From positions 1 through 43,654 of the forward strand of contig JADFZO010000016.1 of assembly GCA_015232465.1 (NCBI GenBank): a DNA stretch of 43,654 nt, written 5' to 3'. This DNA comes from Desulfamplus sp. GTDB lineage: Bacteria > Desulfobacterota > Desulfobacteria > Desulfobacterales > Desulfobacteraceae. The position numbers were made by a program, and so were the translations under genes. Shown here in pieces: positions 13,980-21,531 of the stretch (position 1 is the first letter of the stretch; each line of letters begins with the position of its first letter). Under the pieces are notes generated by a model. It did no database searches. It saw only the letters and a list, made by a program, of their open reading frames with translations, and was not told the DNA's origin.

Positions 13980-15110
13980 TTACCACCCATCAGGCAATTT
14001 CTGATCTGGTTTTTCTCCAAGTTTCTCTTTTAGTTTAGCAAGACCCGGACGGGCATAGTGCATGTGCCCCTCTTTTAAGGTTCTGCCGTTTATCATAGCT
14101 TCACTTCTAAGACGCTGCTTCATTGTTCGCTCTAACTGTTTGCCAAGCCAAAGAACTCTGTCAACGTCCCAGCCATGCTCAATGCCCATCTCATCAACCT
14201 GAACTAAGGTATCTTCAAGACAGACAAGCCCAACATAACGTGGATCCTTGTAATAGTATTCGCCAGTCCCCTTGATTGGACGATCATCAAGGAAATTTGC
14301 AGGCTGTCCGCCAAGACCGCCAAGTGTTGCCTCAAAGTTTGTGATTCCAGCTTGAATAGCTGCGAGCATAGAGGCAGATGCTACCCTTTTTGTCTCGTGA
14401 AAGTGAGCAATGTGTAGATTGGTATCAGGAAGCTCATCAAGCACCATTGAAAAATAACGATAAACATCAGGAGCCGAAGCACTTCCATCATGGTCAGCAT
14501 GTTCAACATCATGTGCACCAATATCAAGCCAACGTTTAGTGAATTTTACAGCATCTTTCATATCAGTTGCCCCGCCAATTGGGCTTCCCCAAATTGTGCT
14601 CACTGTTCCGCACATCTTCATTCCAGCATCATTACATTTTTTGATGCAACGCTCCGCCTCTTTCCAGTAGTTTGGCAAAGTTGTGCCTGAGTTTGCATAG
14701 TGGTGCTGCTCTTCAGTTGATACCATCATAAGAATTCTATCAGGACCTATTCCCTGTTTTCTAAGCTCAATTGCCCTGTCAACTGCTGGCTCTCTGATTG
14801 TTATGGCTGTAAAGCAAATATCATCAACATTTATACCACGTTTGGTGCACTTCTTTTTAAAGAGATCACCCTTTACATATTTAAGAAGCTCCTCAGCATC
14901 GCTAAATTGAGGCATTGATATAGGATTACCAAGATTTGTAACCTCTATATAACGGCAGCCTGCAAAAATAAGCTCCTCAAGGTAAAATTTCTTTGCCTCT
15001 GTTGAGACAAATTTTTCTGAGTGTTGAAAACCATCTCTTACAGTAATATCACCGATAGTAACCTTTTTTGGCATTCTTGGGAAAATTTTCCACATATCAT
15101 GTTCAGTCAT
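13980..15110 (-). CDS. HMG-CoA lyase-like (HMGL/DRE-TIM) enzyme
   Basis: 376 residues from the ATG at 15110, which has AGGAG at a normal distance; an earlier ATG at 15143 lacks a site. The fold is the DRE-TIM metallolyase barrel: GDITVRDGFQHSEKFV carries the Arg-Asp of the R-D-G-x-Q metal motif, then CRYIEVTNLGNP, the Cys-containing stretch MKMCGTVSTIWGSP, HDVEHADHDGSA and LHIAHFHET (metal His). HMG-CoA lyases cleave HMG-CoA to acetyl-CoA and acetoacetate; the present protein is longer than usual (~300). It is last in the set dehydrogenase > hydratase > carboxyltransferase > lyase, which supports an HMG-CoA-lyase role. A citramalate- or homocitrate-type activity is a less likely alternative. 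Confidence 0.78.
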   Translation of the reverse strand: MTEHDMWKIFPRMPKKVTIGDITVRDGFQHSEKFVSTEAKKFYLEELIFAGCRYIEVTNLGNPISMPQFSDAEELLKYVKGDLFKKKCTKRGINVDDICFTAITIREPAVDRAIELRKQGIGPDRILMMVSTEEQHHYANSGTTLPNYWKEAERCIKKCNDAGMKMCGTVSTIWGSPIGGATDMKDAVKFTKRWLDIGAHDVEHADHDGSASAPDVYRYFSMVLDELPDTNLHIAHFHETKRVASASMLAAIQAGITNFEATLGGLGGQPANFLDDRPIKGTGEYYYKDPRYVGLVCLEDTLVQVDEMGIEHGWDVDRVLWLGKQLERTMKQRLRSEAMINGRTLKEGHMHYARPGLAKLKEKLGEKPDQKLPDGW

Positions 15111-15216
15111 TTTAAAGTCTCCTAATGGCTGTTTTTTCAGCACTTATAATTTAAGTTTTATTTTTTATATATCTGCATATAGCAGACCACACTAATTTTG
15201 CCCCCTCTTTCCCACC

Positions 15217-15345
15217 TTATACTCAGCAAGGTCATAAATTGAGTTTATGATATATTATCAAATATCATAAAAGATCCGTTGATATGGATGCCGCGCGCTG
15301 CATCCATATCAGAAAAAACTCAATTTATTCCCGCTCTAAGTATAA
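15217..15345. repeat. Branched inverted-repeat element in the 15111-15441 gap
   Basis: The 331-base gap has no gene but much symmetry. Outer arms 15217-15246 and 15316-15345 pair imperfectly, including a perfect 12-bp block (15235-15246 with 15316-15327). Inside are two hairpins: 15247-15268 (7-bp arms) and 15281-15310 (11-bp arms around CGCGCGCT). The whole could fold as a three-way junction. Further out, 15202-15219 (CCCCTCTT, CCCACCTTA) has complements at 15351-15358 and 15398-15406. It could be a MITE-like repeat or a structured leader of the lyase gene. No terminator T-run is evident. Confidence 0.55.
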
Positions 15346-15441
15346 CTTATAAGAGGGGAGGTTAAGTTTGCTTCTCTCCAGTTATAAGAAAAGAGCTTAA
15401 GGTGGGGTTAATGTCTAAAAAAAGCTACTACAAAACTACAT

Positions 15442-17031
15442 TTAAAATCTAAAGTTTCCAAATGATGGTTCACCAATCTCTTTTAACAAACTCACCTCAA
15501 GAGCCATTCCTAACCAATCGCGTATCTCAGAGAACTTAAGGACTCCGTCATTTAAAAGCCTTGATGCACAAAAAAATGGGTGAGCTTCACCATCATACTT
15601 TGCAATCATCTTCTCCTGAAACGCATCTTTCTCCTCTTGAGTCATTGGTTTACCGCTTCCTTTACGCTTTGTCTCTTCAATTGAGAGAAGAACTCCTCCA
15701 GCACTCTTTCCGCTCATAACAGAAGTTCTTGCTCTCATTGTTATAAATAGAAAGTGGGGACGATAGGCTCTTCCACACATTCCATAATTTGCTGCTCCGT
15801 TGTCAGGACCTATTACAAGCTGAATTTTTGGCACTTGGGCACAAGATACAGCACGAACTAAATTTGCACCATATTTACCAATACCAGCATGTTCTGAGTC
15901 TGACCCAACCATAAAGCCCGGAGCATTTTGTATAAAAAGTAGGGGGATCTTCTCTTGACTACAGCGAACAATCCATTCGGTTGCCTTTTTTGCAGCCTCA
16001 TGGAAAATAATACCAACCCTATTTGAACAGAGAACCCCAACTGGAAAACCCTTTATTCTGATTTTGCCGGTAATTATGTTATCACCTCTGCCCTGAGCGT
16101 AATCTTTCTTATATTCCTGAAAAACGCTACCATCAGCCATACACTCAAGAATTTGGCGTGCATCAATACCCTGATGAGGAAAAATCGGCATATAATCGTA
16201 AATAGAATCAAGCGGAATTGCTGGCTCTTGTTCTTGATATCTGTGCAGATTGATTGTCTGAGGTTTTTCTAAAGATAAGATATCACGAACCCTTGCCACT
16301 GCCTCAGCCTGATCATAGCAAAGATGATCTGCTCCGCCAGATACCTGTGTATGAACAGCAGCACCGCCCAAATCTTCGGCAGAGATAGTTTCACCAGTAG
16401 CCATTTTGACTAAAGGAGGTCCTGCAAGAAACGAAAATGACTGCTGATCAATCATAATAGACTGACACGCCATAAATACAATATAAGCACCTCCAGCAGT
16501 GTTGCCGCCTGTGCTCATTGTTATCTGCTTTAACCCTTTTGCGGACATTCTTGCCATGTTGTAAAAAATTGTGCCAAAGTGCTGATCATCAGGAAAAACA
16601 TCAGCCTGCATTGGCAGAAAAACACCGCCAGAGTCGCCAATATAAACAGAATTGATACCGCACTGGTCAGCAATTGCCTGGGCACGCATATGTTTTTTAA
16701 GTGTAATGGGAAAATAGGTGCCAGCCTTTACCCTTGAGTCGTGTCCCACAATCATTGTCCAGTTGCCATGTATTTTACCAAGGCCTGTGACAATAGCGGC
16801 ACATGGCACATCATCAACACCGGGATAGCCCATGCCAAAACCAGCAAGTTTAGAGAGTTCAAAAAATGTTGTGTCAGGGTCTATCATATCCTCAATAAGA
16901 TCACGAACAGGACGCTTATTTTTAGAGGCTAAAGAGTCAACCGCCTTTTGTCCCCCGGGCCACGTTGCTTGATATTCACGCTCTGCAAGCAAAGCCTCTT
17001 CATTTTCCCAAAATACTCTGTTATCGCTCAT
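15442..17031 (-). CDS. Acyl-CoA carboxylase carboxyltransferase subunit (methylcrotonyl-CoA carboxylase beta type)
   Basis: 529 residues, the size of MCC/PCC beta subunits. N-terminal carboxyltransferase half: RPVRDLIEDMIDPDTTFFEL, GINSVYIGDSGGVFLPMQ, TMSTGGNTAGGAYIVFMACQ, FLAGPPLVKMATGE and GGAAVHTQVSGGADH. C-terminal half: FPVGVLCSNRVGIIFHEAAK, LLFIQNAPGFMVGSDSEHAG and GPDNGAANYGMCGRAY. It moves a carboxyl group between biotin and an acyl-CoA. No biotin carboxylase or biotin carrier gene is in the window, so the partner is elsewhere, or it acts as a decarboxylase subunit. The pathway context (hydratase 3 bases upstream, lyase downstream) favours 3-methylcrotonyl-CoA. Confidence 0.85.
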   Translation of the reverse strand: MSDNRVFWENEEALLAEREYQATWPGGQKAVDSLASKNKRPVRDLIEDMIDPDTTFFELSKLAGFGMGYPGVDDVPCAAIVTGLGKIHGNWTMIVGHDSRVKAGTYFPITLKKHMRAQAIADQCGINSVYIGDSGGVFLPMQADVFPDDQHFGTIFYNMARMSAKGLKQITMSTGGNTAGGAYIVFMACQSIMIDQQSFSFLAGPPLVKMATGETISAEDLGGAAVHTQVSGGADHLCYDQAEAVARVRDILSLEKPQTINLHRYQEQEPAIPLDSIYDYMPIFPHQGIDARQILECMADGSVFQEYKKDYAQGRGDNIITGKIRIKGFPVGVLCSNRVGIIFHEAAKKATEWIVRCSQEKIPLLFIQNAPGFMVGSDSEHAGIGKYGANLVRAVSCAQVPKIQLVIGPDNGAANYGMCGRAYRPHFLFITMRARTSVMSGKSAGGVLLSIEETKRKGSGKPMTQEEKDAFQEKMIAKYDGEAHPFFCASRLLNDGVLKFSEIRDWLGMALEVSLLKEIGEPSFGNFRF

Positions 17032-17034
17032 AAT

Positions 17035-17844
17035 TTATCGTCCTTTATATACTGGTTTTCGTTTTTCTCTAAATGCAGTTAAGCCCTCGACTCTATCCTC
17101 TGTCGGGATAGTTACCCTATAGGCATTAGATTCGATTGCAAGACCAGTAGCTAAATCTGTCTCAACGCCCTGATTTATTGCATATTTTGCCATCTCAACA
17201 GCAATTGGACCAGTCTCTGCTATCATATCTGCCATTAGCATACACTCATCAATAAGTTTATCTGGTTCACAAACCTTATTAACAAGCCCGATTGAGAGGG
17301 CTTCAGCAGCATCAACCCTTCTGCCAGTAAATATAAGCTCTTTTGCCTTTGCAACTCCAATAACTCTTGGAAGCCTTTGAGTTCCGCCGCCTCCCGGAAT
17401 AATTGCAAGACGAGTTTCAGTTAGTCCCATCACAGCAGTTTTTGAGGCAACTCTTATATCAGATGCAAGGGCAAGTTCAGTTCCGCCGCCAAGTGCAATT
17501 CCATTAACTGCTGTAATTACTGGTTTATTTAAATTTTGAACAGATGTGAGAAGATTTCTTATTGTTAAAATGAATTTTTTGACCTCATCTTGAGATAGAG
17601 TTGCACGCTCTTTTAAATCTGCACCAGAGCAGAATGCTTTTTCGCCCGCACCTGTGATGATAACGGTTCTAACCTCTGATCTATATTGCAAAGCATCAAT
17701 TGCATCTCTTAAAGCATAGAGCATCTCAAAGTTGAGCGAATTCATAGATTTTGGGCGATTTAGGGTAATTATTACTGCGTGTCCTCTATCTTCTTGTATA
17801 AGAACTGGTTGGTTTTCAATATTTTGGCTGTCATTAGTAATCAT
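17035..17844 (-). CDS. Enoyl-CoA hydratase, 3-methylglutaconyl-CoA hydratase (AUH)-like
   Basis: 269 residues, crotonase fold. Oxyanion-hole segments are GEKAFCSGADLKER (~residues 67-80) and NGIALGGGTELALASDIRVA, and the sequence MGLTETRLAIIPGGGGTQRL closely follows the AUH pattern; both active-site glutamates (GGGTELA and LTETR) are present. The C-terminus GLVNKVCEPDKL is also typical. In leucine breakdown this enzyme turns 3-methylglutaconyl-CoA into HMG-CoA, which fits its place between the carboxyltransferase and dehydrogenase genes. The start has AGGAG upstream. Substrate assignment is by resemblance and context, not proof. Confidence 0.84.
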   Translation of the reverse strand: MITNDSQNIENQPVLIQEDRGHAVIITLNRPKSMNSLNFEMLYALRDAIDALQYRSEVRTVIITGAGEKAFCSGADLKERATLSQDEVKKFILTIRNLLTSVQNLNKPVITAVNGIALGGGTELALASDIRVASKTAVMGLTETRLAIIPGGGGTQRLPRVIGVAKAKELIFTGRRVDAAEALSIGLVNKVCEPDKLIDECMLMADMIAETGPIAVEMAKYAINQGVETDLATGLAIESNAYRVTIPTEDRVEGLTAFREKRKPVYKGR

Positions 17845-17860
17845 CTATTTTTCTCCTGTT

Positions 17861-17950
17861 GCCCTAAGCTAAAGCTATGGGCTAACTTTACTTTAAGTCC
17901 TCTTAAGAGGACTTCTTTTATTCTCAGCCGATGGCTTTAGCCTACGGCTG
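17861..17950. repeat. Pair of REP-like hairpins flanking a 20-bp palindrome
   Basis: Three palindromes lie between the hydratase and dehydrogenase genes. 17861-17882 and 17925-17950 share one design: outer stem, a 2-by-2 mismatch (TA/AT), a 4-bp inner stem and a 2-base loop, around a common core GCTAAAGC; the second is inverted relative to the first. Between them 17895-17914 is a perfect palindrome (AAGTCCTC/GAGGACTT). The inverted pair with a central palindrome is the layout of REP doublets (BIME-like). It may protect or terminate mRNA. Confidence 0.65.
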
Positions 17951-17971
17951 CAATTTTGATTTTTATTCAAA

Positions 17972-19120
17972 TTAACACCCAATATACCTTGAAATTACAA
18001 TCCTCTGAACCTCTGAAGTGCCTTCGCCTATATCAAGAAGTTTCTGATCACGGTAAAAACGCTCAACATTATACTCTTTCATAAGACCATAACCGCCGTG
18101 AATTTGAACAGCATGATTTGCAACTCTTCCCATAAGTTCAGAGCAGTAGAGTTTTGCCATTGCAGCCTCTTTTTCAAACGGGCGTTTCTCATTTCTAAGC
18201 CAGCACGCCTTATACATAAGATTTCGGGCGCACTCGATTTCCATTGCACAATCTGCGAGTTTAAATGCAATTGCCTGAAATTTAGATATCGGCTGACCAA
18301 ACTGTTTTCTCTCTTTTGCGTATTGAAGTGCAAGATCGTAAGCTCCTTGCGCACCGCCAAGACCCATTGCACCAATTGAGAGCCTTCCGCCGTCAAGGGT
18401 TTTGAGCATCTGATGAAATCCATCGCCCTGTTTGCCCAAGATATTCTCTTTTGGCACGCGGACATTATCAAAATAGAGTTCTGCTGTGTTAGAGGCTCTC
18501 CACATCATTTTTTTGTGCATGGGAACAGCCTTAAAACCTGGAGTTCCTTTTTCCACGATAAAGCAGGTATATTCAGGCTTGCCGTTTGATTTTGTGCCTG
18601 TGATTGCCTGAACAGTTACACCGAGTGTCATTTCGCAGGCTGCATTTGTGATAAAAATCTTTGAGCCGTTGATAATCCAGTCATCGCCGTCTGGAACTGC
18701 AGTGGTTTTGCTGCCTCCAGCGTCTGAGCCTGCAGTCGGCTCTGTCAAGCCAAATCCCCAAAGAGCCTCGCCTCTGCATAACTTTGGAAGATATTTTTGT
18801 TTCTGCTCTTCTGAGCCAAAGTAATATAAAGGACCTATGCCGAGCGAATTGCCGGCAGCAACGGTTGCAGCTTGAGAGCCGTCAATTCTTGCGACCTCTT
18901 CAACTGCTATAATGTATGAAAGATAATCCATTCCCTGACCTTCATACTTTTCAGAGACAAACATTCCAAAAAGACCTATTTCTCCCATCTTGCGGGTCAA
19001 TTCAGCGGAAAATTCCTCTTTTTCATCAAGCTCGCTTGCGATTGGGGCAATCTCTTTCTGGGCAAAATTTCTTACCTCTTTACGGATCATCTCCTGCTCT
19101 TTTGTAAGATCAAAATTCAC
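17972..19120 (-). CDS. Acyl-CoA dehydrogenase (short-chain/butyryl type by active site)
   Basis: 382 residues, the family's normal length. FAD and substrate motifs are visible: ALWGFGLTEPTAGSDAGGSK, IINGSKIFITNA, ERKQFGQPISKFQAIAFKLAD and AVQIHGGYGLMKEYNVERFYRD. The catalytic base appears to be Glu366 in LLDIGEGTSEVQR, the position used by short- and medium-chain enzymes; isovaleryl-CoA dehydrogenases instead have GAGTSE here and a Glu in an earlier helix, where this protein has Gly (LDGGRLS). The start is GTG at 19120 with a perfect AAGGAGG nine bases upstream. It is the first gene of the catabolic cluster. Electrons would go to ETF, whose genes are not in the window. Confidence 0.93.
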   Translation of the reverse strand: MNFDLTKEQEMIRKEVRNFAQKEIAPIASELDEKEEFSAELTRKMGEIGLFGMFVSEKYEGQGMDYLSYIIAVEEVARIDGSQAATVAAGNSLGIGPLYYFGSEEQKQKYLPKLCRGEALWGFGLTEPTAGSDAGGSKTTAVPDGDDWIINGSKIFITNAACEMTLGVTVQAITGTKSNGKPEYTCFIVEKGTPGFKAVPMHKKMMWRASNTAELYFDNVRVPKENILGKQGDGFHQMLKTLDGGRLSIGAMGLGGAQGAYDLALQYAKERKQFGQPISKFQAIAFKLADCAMEIECARNLMYKACWLRNEKRPFEKEAAMAKLYCSELMGRVANHAVQIHGGYGLMKEYNVERFYRDQKLLDIGEGTSEVQRIVISRYIGC

Positions 19121-19223
19121 CTTGTGTATCCTCCTTAAAGTTCTATAGTGGTAATTCTTTAAAATTTTGGGGCGGTTTTTGTTGTGTTGTTAAAAAAATA
19201 CTTTTTATTTGGATAGAGTTTTT

Positions 19224-19286
19224 CCGAACGAACGCTCAGTCTGTTTTTGTGAAACAGATATATATTTCTTGAATTGTGTTTGTCAA
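19224..19286 (-). promoter_or_regulatory. Candidate promoter and repressor site of the acyl-CoA dehydrogenase operon
   Basis: On the minus strand TTGACA (19286-19281) is followed after 17-18 bases by ATATAT/TATATC (19263-19257), a sigma-70-like promoter. Just past the -10, at 19240-19224, lies ACTGAGCGTTCGTTCGG, an imperfect inverted repeat resembling TetR-type operators of fatty-acid regulons; its place near the start point suits repression. A 6-bp hairpin (19241-19257) lies between. The gap 19121-19442 otherwise holds only the hairpin at 19374-19399. Confidence 0.5.
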
Positions 19287-19373
19287 ATAGTTTTTCTAAT
19301 TTATATTAATTTTATCTTTTAAGGGTTTAATTGTTGCTGTGCAGGTTAAAAATAGGTGAGGAGGTAAAAGCAT

Positions 19374-19399
19374 AAGCCCCTTCTTTTACAAAGGGGCTT
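19374..19399 (-). terminator. Hairpin downstream of the PilZ genes, probable terminator
   Basis: A 9-bp stem (19374-19382 with 19391-19399) with an 8-base loop, 44 bases past the stop of the second PilZ gene. The T-run after it on the minus strand is poor, so termination may be weak. Confidence 0.5.
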
Positions 19400-19442
19400 T
19401 GTAATCTGATTTAAAAAAAATTATTTAGGCATGTTAGAGTTT

Positions 19443-19910
19443 TTACTCCATCATGTAAAATCTAATCTCTCTTGTAAAGCTGTCATCTAAAAACTCTCCA
19501 CCAACAGTATTGCCAACCTTTGTCTTTACAGCACACTTTTTTCTGATGATCTGCTCTTTTGCATTATCAAGTTGGAACTCAACATATACAATATCTCCAA
19601 TCTCTATGTCAGATAGATATTTTTTATTTATAAATACAAACTCAAGAGAGACACCACCAAGTGAGAGGTCTTTTATAATAACATCACAACTTACTTGACT
19701 ATTTTCAATTAAACATACTCCAGGAAGAGATATAGGCTTTCTGAAAAACTGCCGAAACTCAATAAGCATATCAGTAGAGACTCCACATTGACACTTTATG
19801 GTCAACCTCTTTTTCTCCTTAAACGGCAGAGCACTAAATCTCTTTTGAAATCCACAGTTAGGGCATACAAACAGAGTATCATTATTATTATCAATATAAC
19901 CTTTAATCAT
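19443..19910 (-). CDS. Zinc-ribbon/PilZ-domain protein, copy 1
   Basis: 155 residues in two parts. Residues ~15-45 hold a likely zinc ribbon (CPNCGFQKRF, then CQCG). The rest is PilZ-like: FRQFFRKPISLPG gives the R-x3-R element and IIKDLSLGGVSLEF the D-x-S-x2-G element, which together bind cyclic di-GMP in PilZ proteins. A cytoplasmic c-di-GMP effector is the likely role; its output partner is unknown. AGGAGG precedes the start. It lies 51 bases after a clearly paralogous gene, evidence of tandem duplication. Confidence 0.8.
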   Translation of the reverse strand: MIKGYIDNNNDTLFVCPNCGFQKRFSALPFKEKKRLTIKCQCGVSTDMLIEFRQFFRKPISLPGVCLIENSQVSCDVIIKDLSLGGVSLEFVFINKKYLSDIEIGDIVYVEFQLDNAKEQIIRKKCAVKTKVGNTVGGEFLDDSFTREIRFYMME

Positions 19911-19961
19911 AGAAAACCTCCTAAACAGAGCTGTTTAATTATCTTAAAATATGTAATATCT

Positions 19962-20432
19962 TCAAGCGAGCAGGTAAAATCCAAGCTGTTTTGCAAAGTT
20001 CTCATCTTCAAATTCTGCACCAACATGGTTTGGCAACTTGAGACGGACAACACACATCTTTGTTATAAGCTCTTGCTTTTTATCGTCAAGTCTAAATTCA
20101 ACTTCAATAGGGTCACCAACATCAATATCTGCAATACTTCTTTTATAAATATGGAGCAATTCAAAACCAATACCGCTAAATGATAGGTCTTTTACAACAA
20201 TATCGCACCGTTTTTGAGTCTTTTTTATAATGCAAGAGCCAAAAAGTTCAACCTTTTTTCTAAACTGTCTTCTAAACTCAATCTCCATTAAAGTTGAGTT
20301 GCCACATTTGCATTTAATTGTGATATTTTTTTTTTTATCTTTAAATGGTGATGCATCAAATCTCTTTTCAAATCCACAGTGTGGGCAGATAAAAACAGTC
20401 TGATTCTTCTCATCAACATATCCTTTAACCAT
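19962..20432 (-). CDS. Zinc-ribbon/PilZ-domain protein, copy 2
   Basis: 156 residues and a clear paralogue of the next gene downstream, similar along its length. The zinc ribbon is CPHCGFEKRFDASPF with CKCG; the PilZ elements are FRRQFRKKVELFG (R-x3-R) and VVKDLSFSGIGFEL (D-x-S-x2-G). The N-terminus VKGYVDEKNQTVFICPHCG matches the IKGYIDNNNDTLFVCPNCG of the other copy. The start has AGGTGG upstream. The pair may answer different c-di-GMP levels, as motif flanks differ; this is inference. Confidence 0.8.
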   Translation of the reverse strand: MVKGYVDEKNQTVFICPHCGFEKRFDASPFKDKKKNITIKCKCGNSTLMEIEFRRQFRKKVELFGSCIIKKTQKRCDIVVKDLSFSGIGFELLHIYKRSIADIDVGDPIEVEFRLDDKKQELITKMCVVRLKLPNHVGAEFEDENFAKQLGFYLLA

Positions 20433-20537
20433 AATACCACCTGATAGATAATCGTATCTATTTTCATAAAAAGTGTTTAAGAGAAGTAGAGGATTGAAAA
20501 TTAGTTTAAAGACTATAAGACTTTAAAGCTTAATCGT

Positions 20538-21512
20538 CTATATCATAAACCGCAATTTTTTAAACTCTTCTTCTGTTATTCCCTCAACACCAGGTGGACG
20601 AATAGACTCATCGTGGCAATCTGACCCTCCAGTAACAGCAAGATTGTACTTTAAAGCCCACTTACGCAAAATCTCTCTGTGAGCCTCAATGTGCCCTGGA
20701 TAGTTGATCTCTATTGCACTAATACCAGCATCTATAAAGCGCGGTAGCAATTTTTCAACTATCTCAATTGGCGGAAGAACCTCTTTGTAGTGCCCACTTC
20801 CAGGAAACGATCCAGCAGCAGGGTGGGCAAGAGCCATCATAATCTGAGTTTTCGTTTTACTTAAGTCGTTATTTAAATCGCTGTTATTATCTTTAAAATT
20901 ATTAACCGAATAAGTCATAAAAAAACGTGTTACGCTCTCAAGATCAACTCCAGAGGGGAGATATGCAGGGCTATTGTTGCCAATAATCTGATTTACAACA
21001 TCAGGATTTTGAATATCATGCTTTTGGGTTAATGCCAACGCAAAGTGGCGACGGGTGATTGTGGGGCTATATGATGCAACATCTTCAAATATAAGCTCAT
21101 TTTTAAGAATTGGGCTATTTATGATACTTTGAGGTCCAAAAAATTTATTGATCTCATCAACCCTTGCACGCACTAAACCATCTCCCCTGCCCATTTTTAG
21201 AGTATTGTTAAGATCATCTCTAAATTGTGAGTTGTTAAAAAGTTCGGGTTGAAAGTAGCACAAAATATGTAGCGTTCCAGTAAAAAAATCCTCTTTAAAA
21301 CGGACAGAAATCTCAACCCCTGGCAAAACCTTAACCCCAATACGTTGCCCCTCTCTAATCGCACGCCCAATAGAGCTATCTGTGTCGTGATCAGTAATGG
21401 CTACAACCGCAATTCCAAGTGATTTTATCTTTTGCACCAACTCTTCAGCAGAGAGATCGCCATCTGACGCTGTTGTGTGGTTGTGCATATCTGCATATAT
21501 CTCTTTTTTCAA
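20538..21512 (-). CDS. PHP-domain phosphoesterase
   Basis: 324 residues. The PHP metal motifs are ADMHNHTTASDGDLSAEEL (residues 7-25, H-x-H and D), AVVAITDHDTDSSIGRA (D-H-D), LPGVEISV, MMALAHPAAGSFPGS and the C-terminal GGSDCHDESIRPPG. This combination is that of YciV/RNase AM-type and trpH-type PHP enzymes, which act on nucleotides or RNA 5' ends. An insert of about 100 residues in the middle is common in the group. The start is TTG at 21512; the next ATG (21488) would cut into the first metal motif. It follows the radical SAM gene by 19 bases. Confidence 0.85.
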   Translation of the reverse strand: MKKEIYADMHNHTTASDGDLSAEELVQKIKSLGIAVVAITDHDTDSSIGRAIREGQRIGVKVLPGVEISVRFKEDFFTGTLHILCYFQPELFNNSQFRDDLNNTLKMGRGDGLVRARVDEINKFFGPQSIINSPILKNELIFEDVASYSPTITRRHFALALTQKHDIQNPDVVNQIIGNNSPAYLPSGVDLESVTRFFMTYSVNNFKDNNSDLNNDLSKTKTQIMMALAHPAAGSFPGSGHYKEVLPPIEIVEKLLPRFIDAGISAIEINYPGHIEAHREILRKWALKYNLAVTGGSDCHDESIRPPGVEGITEEEFKKLRFMI

Positions 21513-21531
21513 AGCCTATTTTTCCGCCTTT

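Noticed and set aside
17972..19120. Naming the dehydrogenase isovaleryl-CoA dehydrogenase from its neighbours
   Set aside because: The active-site Glu position is that of short/medium-chain enzymes, not the isovaleryl type, so only the general family is called.
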